In this document: one piece after another, positions 50,758 through 62,672 of the stretch
How positions within the stretch are numbered: position 1 is the first letter of the stretch
Layout of the letters: the number at the start of each line of letters is the position of its first letter
Source of the DNA: Hyperoodon ampullatus
Taxonomy: Eukaryota > Chordata > Mammalia > Artiodactyla > Ziphiidae
Direction: 5' to 3'
Assembly (NCBI GenBank): GCA_949752795.1
Contig: OX457058.1
Span: forward strand, 35,032,587 to 35,096,586
Length of the DNA: 64,000 bases
Made by a program: the position numbers and the translations under genes
The notes under the pieces: model-generated
What the model was told of the DNA's origin: nothing
What the model saw: the letters and a program-made list of their open reading frames with translations, nothing else
Database searches by the model: none

Positions 50758-50963
50758 GGGACTTCCCTGGCAGTCCAGTAGTTAAGACTTCGCCTTCCAA
50801 TGCAGGAGGTATGGGTTCAATCCCTGGTGGGGGAGCTAAGATCTCACATGTCTTCTGGCCAAAAGACCAAAACATAAAACAGAAGCAATACTGTAACAAA
50901 GTCAATGAAGACTTTAAAAGTGGTCCATATCAAAAAAAATCTTAAAAAAAAAAAAAAAAAAAA
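50758..50963 (+). mobile_element. CHR-1-like SINE, host of the full-length L1
   Basis: It starts 'gggacttccctggcagtcc', has the tRNA-like 'ggttcaatccctgg' B box near 50815, the 'ggagctaagatctcacatg' segment, a long tail region and a 20-A run at 50944-50963. The target duplication is 'aagaggtaattggaata' at 50741-50757 and reappears after the L1 at 58257-58273 with one mismatch in 17. The L1 therefore sits inside this SINE's A-tail. Confidence 0.85.
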
Positions 50964-50980
50964 GAGGGAGGGAGCCGGAG

Positions 50981-50991
50981 GAAGATGGCGG
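50981..50991 (+). promoter_or_regulatory. YY1-like site at the L1 5' end
   Basis: 'gaagatggcgg' lies about 18 bases from the element start. It carries the AAGATGG core of the YY1 site that positions transcription initiation in human L1. The degenerate L1 keeps a similar 'caagatggcag' at 7704-7714. That YY1 acts here is inferred from the human element. Confidence 0.6.
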
Positions 50992-51858
50992 AAGAGTAAG
51001 ACGCGGAGATCACCTTCCTCCCCACAGATACATCAGAAATTCATCTACACGTGGAACGACTCCAACAGAACACCTACTGAACGCTGACAGAAGACCTCAG
51101 ACCCCCCAAAAGGCAAGAAACTCCCCACATACCTGGGTAGGTCAAAAGAAAAAAAGAATAAACAGAGACAATAGGATATGGACGGGACCTGCACCAGTGG
51201 GAGGGAGCCGTGAAGGAGGGAAGGTTTCTACACACTACAAGCCCCTTCGAGGGCGGAGACTGCAGGTGGCGGAGGGGGAAAGCTTCGGAGTAGCGGAGGA
51301 GAGCACAGCAACAGGGGTGTGGAGGGCAAAGCAGAGAGATTTTGGCACAGAGGATCGGTGCCCTCAGGCACACACCAGCCCGAGAGACTTGTCTGCTCGG
51401 CCGCCAGAGCGGGCGGGGCTGGGAGCTGAGGCCCGGGTATCGGCTTTCAGTCGGAGCGCAGGGAGAGGTCTGGGGCTGGCGGCAGGAAGAGAGCCTGAAG
51501 GGGTTAGTGCTAGCCCGGAGGGAGTCCGGGGAAAGGGTCTGGAGCTACCGGAGAGGCAAGAGACTTTTTTTCCCTTTTGTTGCCTGGTGCGCGAGGAGAG
51601 GGCATTCCCCTCCCTCCCCTCTGCCTGAGTGAGCCAGAGCCCCCGAATCAGCGGCTCCTTTAAACCCGTCCTGTCTGAGCGAAGAACGGACGCCCTCCGG
51701 CGACCTACGCGCAGAGGCGGGGCCAGGTCCAAGGCTGAGACCCGGGAGCTGTGAGAGCAGAGACAGGGAAATCTCTCTGTGCAGCCTCCGAGGCAGCGGA
51801 TTAAAGCTCCACGGTCCATTTGATGTGCCCTGCGTCTGTGGAGTGCATGAATGGACAG

Positions 51859-52080
51859 CGAATCATCCCAAATTGAGGAAGTGGACTTTGAGGACAAGAT
51901 TTAAGACTTTCCCCCCCCCTTTTTTCCTCTTTTTACAACGAATTATCTCAAATTAAGGAGGTGGACTTAGCAAGATTTCGGACTTTTCGCCCTTTTCCTC
52001 TTTTTACAACGAATTATCCCAAATCGAGGAGGTGGACTTGGAGAGCAAGATTTTTGATTTTTCCCCCTGCTCTCTTTTTG
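51859..52080 (+). repeat. Three tandem units in the L1 5' UTR
   Basis: Units begin at 51859, 51939 and 52010 and are about 80, 71 and 70 bp long. Each carries 'ccaaattgaggaggtggac'-like sequence, then 'caagatttcgg'-like sequence and a T/C-rich end. They differ by small indels and point changes. They resemble, on a smaller scale, the promoter monomers found in some rodent L1s. Confidence 0.7.
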
Positions 52081-52241
52081 TGAATGTGTATGTGTAATCT
52101 TCTGTGTAAGATTCTCTCTGTATAGCTTTGCTTCCACCATATGTCCCAGGGTTCTTTCGGTCCGTGTTGTTTTTCAATAATTACTTTTTAATTTTAATAA
52201 CGCTACTATATTTCATACTTTATTCTATTTTACTTTACCTG

Positions 52242-52612
52242 CTCTTTCTTTTTTTCCTCCCTTCCCTTCCTCCCTCCCTCCCTCCGCTCCTCCTTTCCTT
52301 CTTTCTTTTTCTTTCCTCCATCCCTCCCTCCCTCCCACCCTTCTTCTTTCCACTTTCTTTTTCTTTCCTTCCTCCCTCCCTCCCTCCCTCCTGTCTTTCT
52401 TTCTTTCTTTCCTTCCTCCCTCCCTCCCTCTCTTCTTCCATTCACTCTTCCTTTTGCTTTCATTCCTCCCTCCCTCCCTCCTTTCTTCCCTTTCTTTCCA
52501 TCCTTCCTCCCTCCCTCCTTTCTTTCTTTCTTCCTTCCTTCCTTACTTCCCTTCTTCCTTTCTTTCAATCTCTCTTTCTTTCTTCTACTAATTATTTCTT
52601 TCTACTTTTTCT
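52242..52612 (+). repeat. Polypyrimidine tract (ccctccctccctttctttc type)
   Basis: About 370 bp of almost pure C and T on the plus strand, with 'ccctccct' and 'tttctttc' blocks, inside the L1 5' UTR. The reverse strand is pure purine and could form triplex or G-rich structures. Open frames through it (such as a 239-codon frame from 52128) are compositional artefacts. Confidence 0.85.
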
Positions 52613-53125
52613 CACTGTTATTCTGAGCCGGGTGGATGAAAGGCTCTTGGTGCTGCAGCCAGGAGTCAGTGCTGTGCCTCTGAAGTGGGAGAGCCAACTT
52701 CAGGACACGGGTCCACAAGAGACCTCCCAGCTCCACATAATATCAAGCAGCGAAAATCTCCCAGGGATCTCCATCTCAACACCAGCACCCAGCTTCAGTC
52801 AACGACCAGCAAGCTACAGTGCTGGTCACCCTATGCCAAGCAACTAGCAAGGCAGGAACACAACCCCACCCATTAGCAGAGAGGATACCTAAAAACATAA
52901 TAAGGCCACAGGCACCCCAAAACACACCACCAGACGTGGACCTGTCCACCAGAAAGACAAGATCGAGCTTCAACCACCAGAACACAGGCATTAGTCCCCC
53001 CCACCAGGAAGCCTACACAACCTACTGAAACAACCTTAGCCACGGGGGACAGACACCAAAAACAACGGGAACTGCGAATCTGCAGCCTGCAAAAAGGAGA
53101 CCCCAAACACAGTAACATAAGCAAA

Positions 53126-54040
53126 ATGAGAAAGCAGAAAAACACACAGCAGGTGAAGGAGCAAGATAAAAACCTACCAGACCTAACAAATGAAGAGGTA
53201 ATAGGCAGTCTACCTGAAAAAGAATTCAGAATAATGATAGTAAAGCTGATCCAAGATTCTATTTCCCAGATCCAAAATCTTGGAAATAGAATAGACAATA
53301 TGCAAGAAACAGTTAACAAGGACCTAGAAGAACTAAAGATGAATCAAGCATCAATTAAAAACACAATAAATGAAATGAAAAATACTCTAGATGGGATCAA
53401 TAGCAGAATAACTGAGGCAGAAGAACGGATAAGTGAGGTGGAAGATAAAATAGTGGAAATAACTGATGCAGAGAAAAATAAAGAAAAAAGAATGAAAAGA
53501 ACAGAGGACAGTCTCAGAGACCTCTGGGACAACATTAAACGCACCAACATTCGAATTATAGGGGTTCCAGAAGAAGAAGAGAAAAAGAAAGGGACTGAGA
53601 AAATATTTGAAGAGATTATAGTTGAAAACTTCCCTAATATGGGAAAGGAAATAGTTAATCAAGTCCAGGAGGCACAGAGAGTCCCATACAGAATAAATCC
53701 AAGAAGAAATACGCCAAGACACATATTAATCAAACTGTCAAAAATTAAACACAAAGAAATCATATTAAAAGCAGCAAGGGAAAAACAACAAATAACACAC
53801 AAGGGAATCCCCATCAGGTTAACAGCTGATCTCTCAGCAGAAACTCTACAAGCCAGAAGGGAGTGGCAGGACATAATTAAAGTGATGAAGGAGAGAAACC
53901 TGCAACCAAGATTACTCTACCCAGCAAGGATCTCATTCAGATTTGATGGAGAAATTAAAACCTTTACAGACAAGCAAAAGCTGAGAGAGTTCAGCACCAC
54001 CAAACCAGCTTTACAACAAATGCTAAAGGAACTTCTCTAG
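53126..54040 (+). CDS. L1 ORF1 protein (RNA-binding chaperone), intact
   Basis: 304 codons, no interruptions. ORF1p binds L1 RNA as a trimer and coats it in the cytoplasmic RNP. Visible parts: a basic N-terminus (1-36), a long heptad-bearing coiled coil (about 37-130), an RRM (about 138-216, with IRIIGVPE at 142-149), AREK at 217-220, and the C-terminal domain (about 225-304) with [17 protein letters not shown] at 231-247. The protein ends at KELL, without the extra C-terminal residues I recall for human ORF1p (338 aa). The first ATG was chosen because the upstream sequence is not open in frame and the N-terminus aligns with the copy at 8593. ORF2 starts 58 bp after the stop. Confidence 0.93.
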   Translation: MRKQKNTQQVKEQDKNLPDLTNEEVIGSLPEKEFRIMIVKLIQDSISQIQNLGNRIDNMQETVNKDLEELKMNQASIKNTINEMKNTLDGINSRITEAEERISEVEDKIVEITDAEKNKEKRMKRTEDSLRDLWDNIKRTNIRIIGVPEEEEKKKGTEKIFEEIIVENFPNMGKEIVNQVQEAQRVPYRINPRRNTPRHILIKLSKIKHKEIILKAAREKQQITHKGIPIRLTADLSAETLQARREWQDIIKVMKERNLQPRLLYPARISFRFDGEIKTFTDKQKLREFSTTKPALQQMLKELL

Positions 54041-54098
54041 GCAAGAAACACAACAGAAGGACTATACCTACAATAACGAACCCAAAGCCATTAAGGAA

Positions 54099-57000
54099 AT
54101 GGGAATAGGAACATACATATCAATAATTACCTTAAATGTAAATGGACTAAATGCTCCCACCAAAAGACACAGAGTGGCTGAATGGATACAAAAACAAGAC
54201 CCATATATATGCTGTCTACAAGAGACCCACTTCAGACCTAGAGACACATACAGATTGAAAGTAAGGGGATGGAAAAAGATATTCCATGCAAATGGAAATC
54301 AAAAGAAAGCTGGAGTAGCAATTCTTATATCAGACAAAATAGACTTTAAAATAAAGACTATTAGAAGAGACAAAGAAGGACACTACATAACGATAAAGGG
54401 ATCGATCCAAGAAGAAGATATAACAATTGTAAATATTTATGCACCCAACATAGGAGCACCTCAATACATAAGGCAAATACTAACAGCCATAAAAGGGGAA
54501 ATCGACAGTAACACAATCATAGTAGGGGACTTTAACACCCCACTTTCACCAATGGACAGATCATCCAAAATGAAAATAAATAAGGAAACACAAGCTTTAA
54601 ATGATACATTAAACAAGATGGACTTAATTGATATTTATAGGACATTCCACCCAAAAACAACAGAATACACATTCTTCTCAAGTGCTCATGGAACATTCTC
54701 CAGGATAGATCATATCTTGGGTCACAAATCAAGCCTTGGTAAATTTAAGAAAATTGAAATTGTATCAAGTATCTTTTCCGACCACAATGCTATGAGACTA
54801 GACATCAATTACAGGAAAAGATCTGTAAAAAATACAAACACATGGAGGCTAAACAATACACTACTCAATAATGAAGTGATCGCTGAAGAAATCAAAGAGG
54901 AAATTAAGAAATACTTAGAAACAAATGACAATGGAGACACGACGACCCAAAACCTATGGGACGCAGCAAAAGCAGTTCTAAGGGGGAAGTTTATAGCAAT
55001 ACAATCCCACCTTAAGAAACAGGAAACATTTCGAGTAAACAACCTGACCCTGCACCTAAAGCAATTAGAGAAAGAAGAACAAAAAACCCCCAAAGTTAGC
55101 AGAAGGAAAGAAATCATAAAGATCAGATCAGAAATAAATGAAAAAGAAATGAAGGAAACGATAGCAAAGATCAACCAAACTAAAAGCTGGTTCTTTGAGA
55201 AGATAAACAAAATTGACAAACCATTAGCCAGACTCATCAAGAAAAGAAGGGAGAAGACTCAAATCAGTAGAATTAGAAATGAAAAAGGAGAAGTAACAAC
55301 TGACACTGCAGAAATACAAAAGATCATGAGAGATTACTATAAGCAACTCTATGCCAATAAAATGGACAACCTGGAAGAAATGGACAAATTCTTAGAAATG
55401 CACAACCTACCAAGACTGACTCAGGAAGAAATAGAAAATATGAATAGACCAATCACAAGCACTGAAATTGAAACTGTGATTAAAAATCTTCCATCAAACA
55501 AAAGCCCAGGACCAGATGGCTTCACAGGCGAATTCTATCAAACATTTAGAGAAGAGCTAACACCCATCCTTCTCAAACTCTTCCAAACAATATCAGAGGA
55601 AGGAACACTCCCAAACTCATTCTACGAGGCCACCATCACCTTGATACCAAAACCAGGCAAGGATGTCACAAAGAAAGAAAACTACAGGCCAATATCACTG
55701 ATGAACATAGATGCAAAAATCCTCAACAAAATACTAGCAAACAGAATCCAACAGCACATTAAAAGGATCATACACCATGATCAAGTGGGGTTTATTCCAG
55801 GAATGCAAGGATTCTTCAATATACGCAAATCAATCAATGTGATACACCATATTAACAAGTTGAGGGAGAAAAACCATATGATCATCTCAATAGATGCAGA
55901 GAAAGCTTTCGACAAAATTCAACACCCATTTATGATAAAAACCCTGCAGAAAGTAGGCATAGAGGGAACTTTCCTCAACATAATAAAGGCCATATATGAC
56001 AAACCCACAGCCAACATTGTCCTCAATGGTGAAAAACTGAAACCATTTCCACTAAGATCAGGAACAAGACAAGGCTGCCCACTCTCACCACTCTTATTCA
56101 ACATAGTTTTGGAAGTTTTAGCCACAGCAATCAGAGAAGAAAAGGAAATAAAAGGAATCCAAATTGGAAAAGAAGAAGTAAAGCTGTCACTGTTTGCAGA
56201 TGACATGATACTATACATAGAGAATCCTAAAGATGCTACCGAAAAACTACTAGAGCTAATCAATGAATTTGGTAAAGTAGCAGGATACAAAATTAATGCA
56301 CAGAAATCTCTGGCATTCCTGTACACTAATGATGAAAAATCTGAAAGTGAAATCAAGAAAACACTCCCATTTACCATTGCAACAAAAAGAATAAAATATC
56401 TAGGAATAAACCTACCTAAGGAGACAAAAGACCTGTATGCAGAAAATTATAAGACACTGATGAAAGAAATTAAAGATGATATAAATAGATGGAGAGATAT
56501 ACCATGCTCCTGGATTGGAAGAATCAATATTGTGAAAATGACTCTACTACCCAAAGCAATCTACAGATTCAATGCAATCCCTATCAAACTACCACTGGCA
56601 TTTTTCACAGAAGTAGAACAAAAAATTTCAAAATTTGTTTGGAAAAACAAAAGACCCCGAATAGCCAAAGCAATCTTGAGAACGAAAAACGGAGCTGGAG
56701 GAATCAGGCTGCCTGACTTCAGACTATACTACAAAGCTACAGTAATTAAGACAGTGTGGTACTGGCATAAAAACAGAAAGATAGATCAGTGGATCAGGAT
56801 AGAAAGCCCAGAGATAAACCCACGCACATATGGCCAACTTATCTTTGATAAAGGAGGCAGGAATGTACAGTGGAGAAAGGACAGCCTCTTCAATAAGTGG
56901 TGCTGGGAAAACTGGACAGGGACATGTAAAAGTATGAGATTAGATCATTCCCTAACACCATACACAAAAATAAGCTCAAAATGGATTAAAGACCTAAATG

Positions 57001-57962
57001 TAAGGCCAGAAACTATCAAACTCTTAGAGGAAAACATAGGTAGAACACTCTATGACATAAATCACAGCAAGATCCTTTTGGACCCACCTCCTAGAGAAAT
57101 GGAACTAAAAACAAAGATAAACAAATGGGACCTAATGAAACTTCAAAGCTTTTGCACAGCAAAGGAAACCATAAACAAGACCAAAAGACAACCCTCAGAA
57201 TGGGAGAAAATATTTGCAAATGAAGCAACTGACAAAGGATTAATCTCCAAAATTTATAAACAGCTCATGCAGCTCAATAGCAAAAAAACAAACAACCCAA
57301 TCCAAAAATGGGCAGAAGACTTAAATAGGCATTTCTCCAAAGAAGATATACAGACTGCCAACAAACACATGAAAGAATGCTCAACATCATTAATCATTAG
57401 AGAAATGCAAATCAAAACTACAATGAGATATCATCTCACACCAGTCAGAATGGCCATCATCAAGAAATCTAGAAACAATAAATGCTGGAGAGGGTGTGGA
57501 GAAAAGGGAACACTCTTGCACTGCTGGTGGGAATGTGAATTGGTACAGCCACTATGGAGAACAGTATGGAGGTTCCTTAAAAAACTAAAAATAGAACTAC
57601 CATATGACCCAGCAATCCCACTACTAGGCATATACCCTGAGAAAACGATAATTCAAAAAGAGACATGTACCAAAATGTTCATTGCAGCTCTATTCACAAT
57701 AGCCCGGAGCTGGAAACAACCTAAGTGTCCATCATCGGATGAATGGATAAAGAAGATGTGGCACATATATACAATGGAATATTACTCAGCCATAAAAAGA
57801 AACGAAACTGAGCTATTTGTAATGAGGTGGATAGACCTAGAGTCTGTCATACAGAGTGAAGTAAGTCAGAAAGAGAAAGACAAATACCGTATGCTAACAC
57901 ATATATATGGAATTAAAAAAAAAAAAAATGTCATGAAGAACCTAGGGGTAAAACAGGAATAA
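54099..57962 (+). CDS. L1 ORF2 protein (endonuclease and reverse transcriptase), intact
   Basis: 1287 codons with no stop or frameshift; human ORF2p has 1275. ORF2p nicks target DNA and reverse-transcribes L1 RNA there. The apurinic-type endonuclease comes first (about 1-240). Its active-site residues are in place: N13 in TLNVNG, E42 in QETH, the NIYAPN tyrosine, GDFN, the RIDHIL aspartate and SDH. The Z region follows, then the reverse transcriptase with [47 protein letters not shown] and FADD at 699-702 (catalytic D701, D702). The C-terminal cysteine motif C-x3-C-x7-H-x4-C is complete at 1129-1146. All residues expected for activity are visible, but only a cell assay would show it. Confidence 0.95.
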   Translation: MGIGTYISIITLNVNGLNAPTKRHRVAEWIQKQDPYICCLQETHFRPRDTYRLKVRGWKKIFHANGNQKKAGVAILISDKIDFKIKTIRRDKEGHYITIKGSIQEEDITIVNIYAPNIGAPQYIRQILTAIKGEIDSNTIIVGDFNTPLSPMDRSSKMKINKETQALNDTLNKMDLIDIYRTFHPKTTEYTFFSSAHGTFSRIDHILGHKSSLGKFKKIEIVSSIFSDHNAMRLDINYRKRSVKNTNTWRLNNTLLNNEVIAEEIKEEIKKYLETNDNGDTTTQNLWDAAKAVLRGKFIAIQSHLKKQETFRVNNLTLHLKQLEKEEQKTPKVSRRKEIIKIRSEINEKEMKETIAKINQTKSWFFEKINKIDKPLARLIKKRREKTQISRIRNEKGEVTTDTAEIQKIMRDYYKQLYANKMDNLEEMDKFLEMHNLPRLTQEEIENMNRPITSTEIETVIKNLPSNKSPGPDGFTGEFYQTFREELTPILLKLFQTISEEGTLPNSFYEATITLIPKPGKDVTKKENYRPISLMNIDAKILNKILANRIQQHIKRIIHHDQVGFIPGMQGFFNIRKSINVIHHINKLREKNHMIISIDAEKAFDKIQHPFMIKTLQKVGIEGTFLNIIKAIYDKPTANIVLNGEKLKPFPLRSGTRQGCPLSPLLFNIVLEVLATAIREEKEIKGIQIGKEEVKLSLFADDMILYIENPKDATEKLLELINEFGKVAGYKINAQKSLAFLYTNDEKSESEIKKTLPFTIATKRIKYLGINLPKETKDLYAENYKTLMKEIKDDINRWRDIPCSWIGRINIVKMTLLPKAIYRFNAIPIKLPLAFFTEVEQKISKFVWKNKRPRIAKAILRTKNGAGGIRLPDFRLYYKATVIKTVWYWHKNRKIDQWIRIESPEINPRTYGQLIFDKGGRNVQWRKDSLFNKWCWENWTGTCKSMRLDHSLTPYTKISSKWIKDLNVRPETIKLLEENIGRTLYDINHSKILLDPPPREMELKTKINKWDLMKLQSFCTAKETINKTKRQPSEWEKIFANEATDKGLISKIYKQLMQLNSKKTNNPIQKWAEDLNRHFSKEDIQTANKHMKECSTSLIIREMQIKTTMRYHLTPVRMAIIKKSRNNKCWRGCGEKGTLLHCWWECELVQPLWRTVWRFLKKLKIELPYDPAIPLLGIYPEKTIIQKETCTKMFIAALFTIARSWKQPKCPSSDEWIKKMWHIYTMEYYSAIKRNETELFVMRWIDLESVIQSEVSQKEKDKYRMLTHIYGIKKKKNVMKNLGVKQE

Positions 57963-58240
57963 AGACACAGACCTACTTGAGAATGGACTTGAGGATATGG
58001 GGAAGGGGAAGGGTAAGCTGTGACAAAGGGAAAGAGAGGCATGGACATATATACACTACCAAACGTAAGGTAGATAGATAGTGGGAAGCAGCCACAGAGC
58101 ACAGGGAGATCAGCTCGGTGCTTTGTGACCGCCTGGAGGGGTGGGATGGGGAGGGTGGGAGGGAGGGAGATGCATGAGGGAAGGGATGTGGGAACAGATG
58201 TATATGTATGACTGATTCACTTTGTTATAAAGCAGAAACT

Positions 58241-58257
58241 AATAAAAAAAAAAAAAA
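58241..58257 (+). promoter_or_regulatory. L1 polyadenylation signal merged with A-tail
   Basis: The 3' UTR ends 'gcagaaactaataaaa', so AATAAA (58241-58246) runs straight into the tail of about 14 A. Other L1s of this family here (2102, 30412, 48861) continue about 45 bp further to 'aataaagatgttaaaa'. Confidence 0.7.
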
Positions 58258-58273
58258 AGAGGTAATGGGAATA
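58257..58273. repeat. Target-site duplication, right copy
   Basis: 'aagaggtaatgggaata' matches 50741-50757 at 16 of 17 positions, 7.5 kb away, and bounds the combined SINE plus L1 insertion. Confidence 0.85.
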
Positions 58274-58435
58274 AGAATTTGATATACTACACTTTTTGGA
58301 AGAAATTTGTCTTTTAGAACACAGGTCAAAAGTTCTTTCCAATGAAAAAGCTCAGCATTAGGAAAATGTTATTCTAGTATCAGACGGTCTAAAGCACATG
58401 TTTTATGGTAACATCGTATCGGGTTTAAAACCTAC

Positions 58436-58562
58436 TTTTTTCAGGAGAAACGTGTGACTTTGATTGTCCCCGCACCAGCCTGCAGGTGGCGCTGTCACCA
58501 GCACAGACGCCACAGTTGTCTTCCTTGGCGTTGCTCCCCAGTTGCCGGTCGCAGCCCACTGC
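58436..58562 (-). CDS. ADAMTSL3: ADAMTSL3 internal exon: end of cysteine-rich region
   Basis: This 127-nt exon reads 42 codons plus one base on the minus strand. The acceptor is a pyrimidine-rich 'ctgtctgtctgcag' and the donor is 'gtaggt'. The peptide begins AVGCDRQLGS and includes NCGVC, a TCRLVRG segment and SHVSPEK, the Cys-rich to spacer linker typical of ADAMTS-like proteins. It ends in phase 1: the last base A joins GG of the exon at 29349-29423 to make Arg. From memory this matches ADAMTSL3 rather than ADAMTSL1, whose linker differs. ADAMTSL proteins are secreted matrix glycoproteins that lack the protease domain. The ORF is shorter than a typical ORF-length cutoff, so only splice sites and peptide reveal it. 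'GDSAT' replaces the 'GDGST' I recall for the human protein. Confidence 0.88.
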
Positions 58563-60267
58563 CTGCAGACAGACAGAAGCACAGCGGTCAGGAGCGGGTA
58601 GAGATACGGGGATGTGAGACCTTCTGTATGTCAGAAACCATATTTATGGTGTTATCCTTCTTAAATGTACGAGTTGGCTCTCTTTTAGGAGAATTTAGTT
58701 TTTAAAAGATATAATAATATATAAAGCTTGACAGTACCCTGTCATTTATATGATTCTTCTCCAAAGGCCAAAGAATTAAAAAAGACTTGAGACTGCCCCT
58801 TGACACTCCCGCTCTTAGTGTTTTATTTATAATTTTATTCAGATATTTTATGTACATAAAATGAATGGAACATCACAGATATTTCCTCTCTCCTCTTTCC
58901 CACCCCTTCCCTCTCTTTCTATCCCTACCCTAGTCCTATTCTCTCATTTCTTCCCCCAAATGACCACTATTCTGAAGTTGATGTATATCCTTCTGGTCCA
59001 TAGTTTTATTTTAATTTTTTTTTCTGTTTTTAATCTCAATCTATACCTGTATCTTAATACTGATGATATATCCGTATCTCTCTATATTCTGTATTTGTAT
59101 CTTTGCATTTCCTTCTGTTTATCATTATCTATACCTATACCTATCTCTACCTGTATGTCATTATATATATATGTGTGTGTATATATACACAATCTTTATA
59201 AAAACTTTTATAAACAATTTTTAAAATATAAGGAAGGAATTGAGAGAGCTATCTCATAGAATATGCTTATACTGATATCCTTCAGTCTTTTGTGAATTAC
59301 TGCTTTTGTGAGTTGTGTATTTGCTAGACTGTGAGCTTCCTTGTATGAGAAAAAGGGCTATGTCTTATATTTCTTTTTATTTTACAAATACGTCTTTTAC
59401 ATGATGTGCACCCAATAATATTAACTGATGAGCTGGTTCATCTCTACCTCTGCATACACATTCAACTTTATTTGTATTTATATGCCTGGTGTGTAAGTGC
59501 AGAGACCTTAGAGGCAAACAGCCCACTTACAAAACCTGCCCTGTCCTACCACCCCTTTCAAGCTGCAGGGTTCTGAACAATTCAAACTCTAGGAGACTCA
59601 TTTTCCTCAAGAGTAAAATAGGGTCAATAATACATACTCCACGTAGGGTCTACTAAGAATGAAATGAGAAAATATATGTGAAACTCTTAGTACAGTGATT
59701 AGAATACTCAAAGTGCTCATCAAAAGAGAGCCCCTTTAATCTCTCTCTGTTTTTCATTTTGTTTTGACTGCTGGGTTGAGCCCCTATGCTTCGGTTTGGA
59801 GAACTGCTGGATCAGATTTTGTATCCAAGGTGTTGAAGAGAATATAAAACAGGACAAAGTTGGAACCACATCTATAGACTATTCTTTCCAAAATGTTGGT
59901 GCTGAAGGGAAGGAAAAAGATCAAATGAAAGTTTCAGGGAGAGGTAGGACAAGTTCCAAGGAAGTTTAAGGAAAAGCCTATGATTAGAGATATTTTCAAA
60001 TTCACAAAGGGCTGTCATGAAGAAAGGGTTTACATTTGTTCTGTGTATTTTCAAACGGTGAAAGCTACAGGTTTAGGCATAATTTAGTTCAATATGAGAA
60101 AGTTTTTAAAATCAGAGTTATCCAACAATAAATATTCAACCATGGGCTAGGTAGGAGACTTTTTGGCAGGAATATTGGAGTGGGGATTAAATTATTTGAT
60201 GAGCAGCTGAATCCTTTGAGACCCTTTCATCCTGATTATATGATTTTTATAAAGATAATAGTAAAAT

Positions 60268-60530
60268 ATTAATAATAATAGTTGATTTTTATTGAATGCT
60301 TACCACGTAACTGGCATTATGCTAAATATGTTATACACATTATTTCATTTAATCTTCATAGCAACCTTCTGATACCTTCTATCTCTATTTTACAAATAAG
60401 GCATGTGAGTGTCACTGAGGTTATATGACTTTCCTACATTACACAACTAGCGTATTGTTTTAAAATCTGTTTTAAAACCCAGTTCATCTGACAGCAGAAT
60501 CCTAACACTATGCTATACCTTCCTCACCTT
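60268..60530 (-). repeat. MIR fossil
   Basis: 'attgaatgcttaccacgtaa', 'catttaatcttcatagcaac' and 'acattacacaactag' in reversed MIR order. Confidence 0.7.
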
Positions 60531-61689
60531 TAGTATCGGCAGATGGACAACAGTGAACCCAGTTACATAGGCCATTATGTTAATATTTACAAGTACATGT
60601 GGAATAACTTAAGAGTGATTGATTTTGGAAACACACTTGCGTGGTTGAGATTCAATCAGTGAGTAACTTGTGTTCATGCAACTTTCTCAAAGGGTAGTAA
60701 TTCTACCATCAAATTATAAAACACTGTTCCTAGGCCAAGCTCTGTCCTCACACATCCGTGTCCCTGAGCACTTTGCATTTCATGAGAATGAGAATCACCC
60801 TTTGTCTGGTCATCCAGGAAGGGTGTGGGTTTAGGAGCTAGGACGGGCTTGTTTTGAAGAGTGTTTAGAGCCTTGCAAGACCCTGGGCAATCGAATACTC
60901 CCCTGAGTACTGACATGTATTTCATAATTTTTAAAGCTACAGTTCATCCAAATATTACAGCCAAAAATAAGCATGTGAAAACATCACAGAAAAATAATAT
61001 CTGAAAAGAAGTTCTGGTTGCCTTGTGATTCATAGGGTATAAGCCAGAACTGCCCTTGAATTTGAGGGACTACTGAATTTTGGCTCTCACTTCACATCCT
61101 AATGAACACTGAGCAACTTTCTAAGAATTGCCTCAAGTATTTTCAACTTCTGTGACTTTTCCTGAAGTCAAGATCTCTAGTGGTAATGATTTAAAAACCG
61201 CTAATCGATAAACATAGCAATAAAATTTATTAACATCCATATATAACCAATTTCTATAGAGCCAGGCACTACAGAGTATAAATTAGTAAGACAAGATTTA
61301 TATTCTACAGTGTAGTTAATGAGACAAGTTATACAAGATAGGGGATAATATAAAGAAAAAATTAAGATATATGAGCAGTGCTTTGGGGAATAAATACACA
61401 TATATAAATCATCACTTCAGCTAAGGATTATTTCATAGTTCTGGCATATGATTTCTTAATCAGCTCATAGAAGTCAGTGTTCAAATAAGGGTCGTTACTC
61501 CATATGAAGCAAAACATGAATTTTCCAGCTCAGTCAAATATAATCCTTCAAGAAGCAAAGAATTTTTTGAGTCAATTTCTGCTTGAGATCTCTGAAAATT
61601 GGATTCTACCTTACAAAAAATTCTAACATTCCTGCCTGAAAAATCAGAGGATATGGAGCTATGGTAATCATTAGGAATCTTCATAAATA

Positions 61690-62050
61690 TTTAGCTTCTC
61701 CAGCCCATGGAGGACTGCACTTCCCCACCCCCTTAGAAATTTAAGTGTGGTCATTGACTGTCTTTGGCCAACGAAATATGAGTCTAAGTGTTTGTGTCAC
61801 TTCTGTAAGAAGCTTCAAGGGTCAGTGTGTGAGTCACACATTCCCCTTCTCACTGCTGTAGTTATTATGCAAAACGTGTTCCAATAAAGCCTCCCTCAGT
61901 CTGGGTCTCTGAGACGTTCAAGAGCAAAGACTCCTGCTGACCCACGTTGGCCAAGCAGCGTGAGCTAAAAGTCACCTTTAATTGTTTTAAGCCACAGAGC
62001 TTCAGGGGGTGTTGGTTACTGAAGGAAAAACCTAGCCTGTATTATACTGG
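61690..62050 (+). repeat. Probable ancient mammalian repeat, family unknown
   Basis: 'tttggccaacgaaatatgag', 'attgttttaagccacagagc' and the closing 'gttggttactg' resemble an old LTR or DNA-element fossil common in mammals. I cannot name it. Confidence 0.4.
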
Positions 62051-62437
62051 AGTACTATTTAACTATTAATGCATAGAGCAGGGTCATTAACATCAAAGGG
62101 TTGTTTGAAACTGGCCATTTCACATTAAAATCCAGATTTCTGGCTCCTGTTGACAAATGAAAACTCTGACATGTTTATACACGGTTGCCCCCTTGAGCAT
62201 ATTAATGAGCAGATATGTATTCTCCAGCTCACGACAGCCCTCATCACTCACTATGACTAGACTTGAGCAGTTTTCTTCCAGAGTGGAGGGTAGATATTTG
62301 AGTTTCAGCCTCTGTACTAAACTGTCTAAGCATCACTCACCTATCGTGCTGACTGCTGTCTACTAGAATCACATCTTACTTCCAGTTAGAAAATTTGGCT
62401 ATATTTGTAGCAATAAAAAACGTACAAATATCATCAG

Positions 62438-62672
62438 TATAGCACCATGGTTAAGAAAACAGATTTTGGAATTCGGTTTCCTGGGTTCAGATTCCAGCTC
62501 TACCATTTTCTGGCTGTGCCGTCTGGGCAAATGACTTAGCCTCTTCAAATTCCAGTTTCCTTACAGACAGAGTGGGGATAATGACTATCCCAGCTTCATA
62601 GTGTACGATAAGCTAACACAGTAAGGTGCTTAGACAATGCCTGACACCTTGTAGGCACCCAGTAAGGGTTAG
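62438..62672 (+). repeat. MIR fossil
   Basis: 'ctgggttcagattccagctc', 'tctgggcaaatgacttagcc' and 'gacaatgcctgacaccttgt' in MIR order. Confidence 0.8.

Larger units (their letters stand above)
50964..53125 (+). promoter_or_regulatory. L1 5' UTR / internal promoter region
   Basis: The leader is 2162 bp and has three parts. The first is a GC- and CpG-rich segment at about 51190-51830. The second is three tandem copies of a unit starting 'cgaattatcccaaat' (51859, 51939, 52010). The third is a long C/T tract at 52242-52612, before AC-rich sequence leads into ORF1. Long 5' UTRs with internal promoters are normal for L1. The ORFs readable here on both strands come from the low-complexity tract and GC-rich stretch and are not genes. 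Confidence 0.75.
50964..58257 (+). mobile_element. Full-length L1 with two complete ORFs
   Basis: About 7.29 kb: 5' UTR 50964-53125, ORF1 53126-54040, a 58-bp spacer, ORF2 54099-57962, then a short 3' UTR and A-tail ending near 58257. The element starts directly after the A-run of a CHR SINE. The 5' end 'gggagccggaggaagatgg' is a canonical L1 start. Both ORFs are open throughout and the catalytic motifs are present. It lies antisense to ADAMTSL3 within an intron, the orientation that introns tolerate best. Its 3' UTR is almost identical to the short L1 stub at 25456, which implies recent activity of this subfamily. Confidence 0.92.

Noticed and set aside
51364..51897. 177-codon antisense ORF in the L1 5' UTR, recalling primate ORF0
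   Set aside because: ORF0 is primate-specific, there is no similarity I can see, and GC-rich DNA gives long chance ORFs.
52230..52568. 112-codon minus-strand Lys/Glu/Arg/Gly ORF
   Set aside because: Purine-strand readout of the same tract.
52128..52847. 239-codon plus-strand ORF, mostly Phe/Leu/Pro/Ser
   Set aside because: It is the readout of a C/T tract in the L1 5' UTR, with no domain.
58861..59259. 132-codon ORF rich in Leu/Tyr/Ser
   Set aside because: Lies in T/C- and TA-rich low-complexity DNA with no domain.
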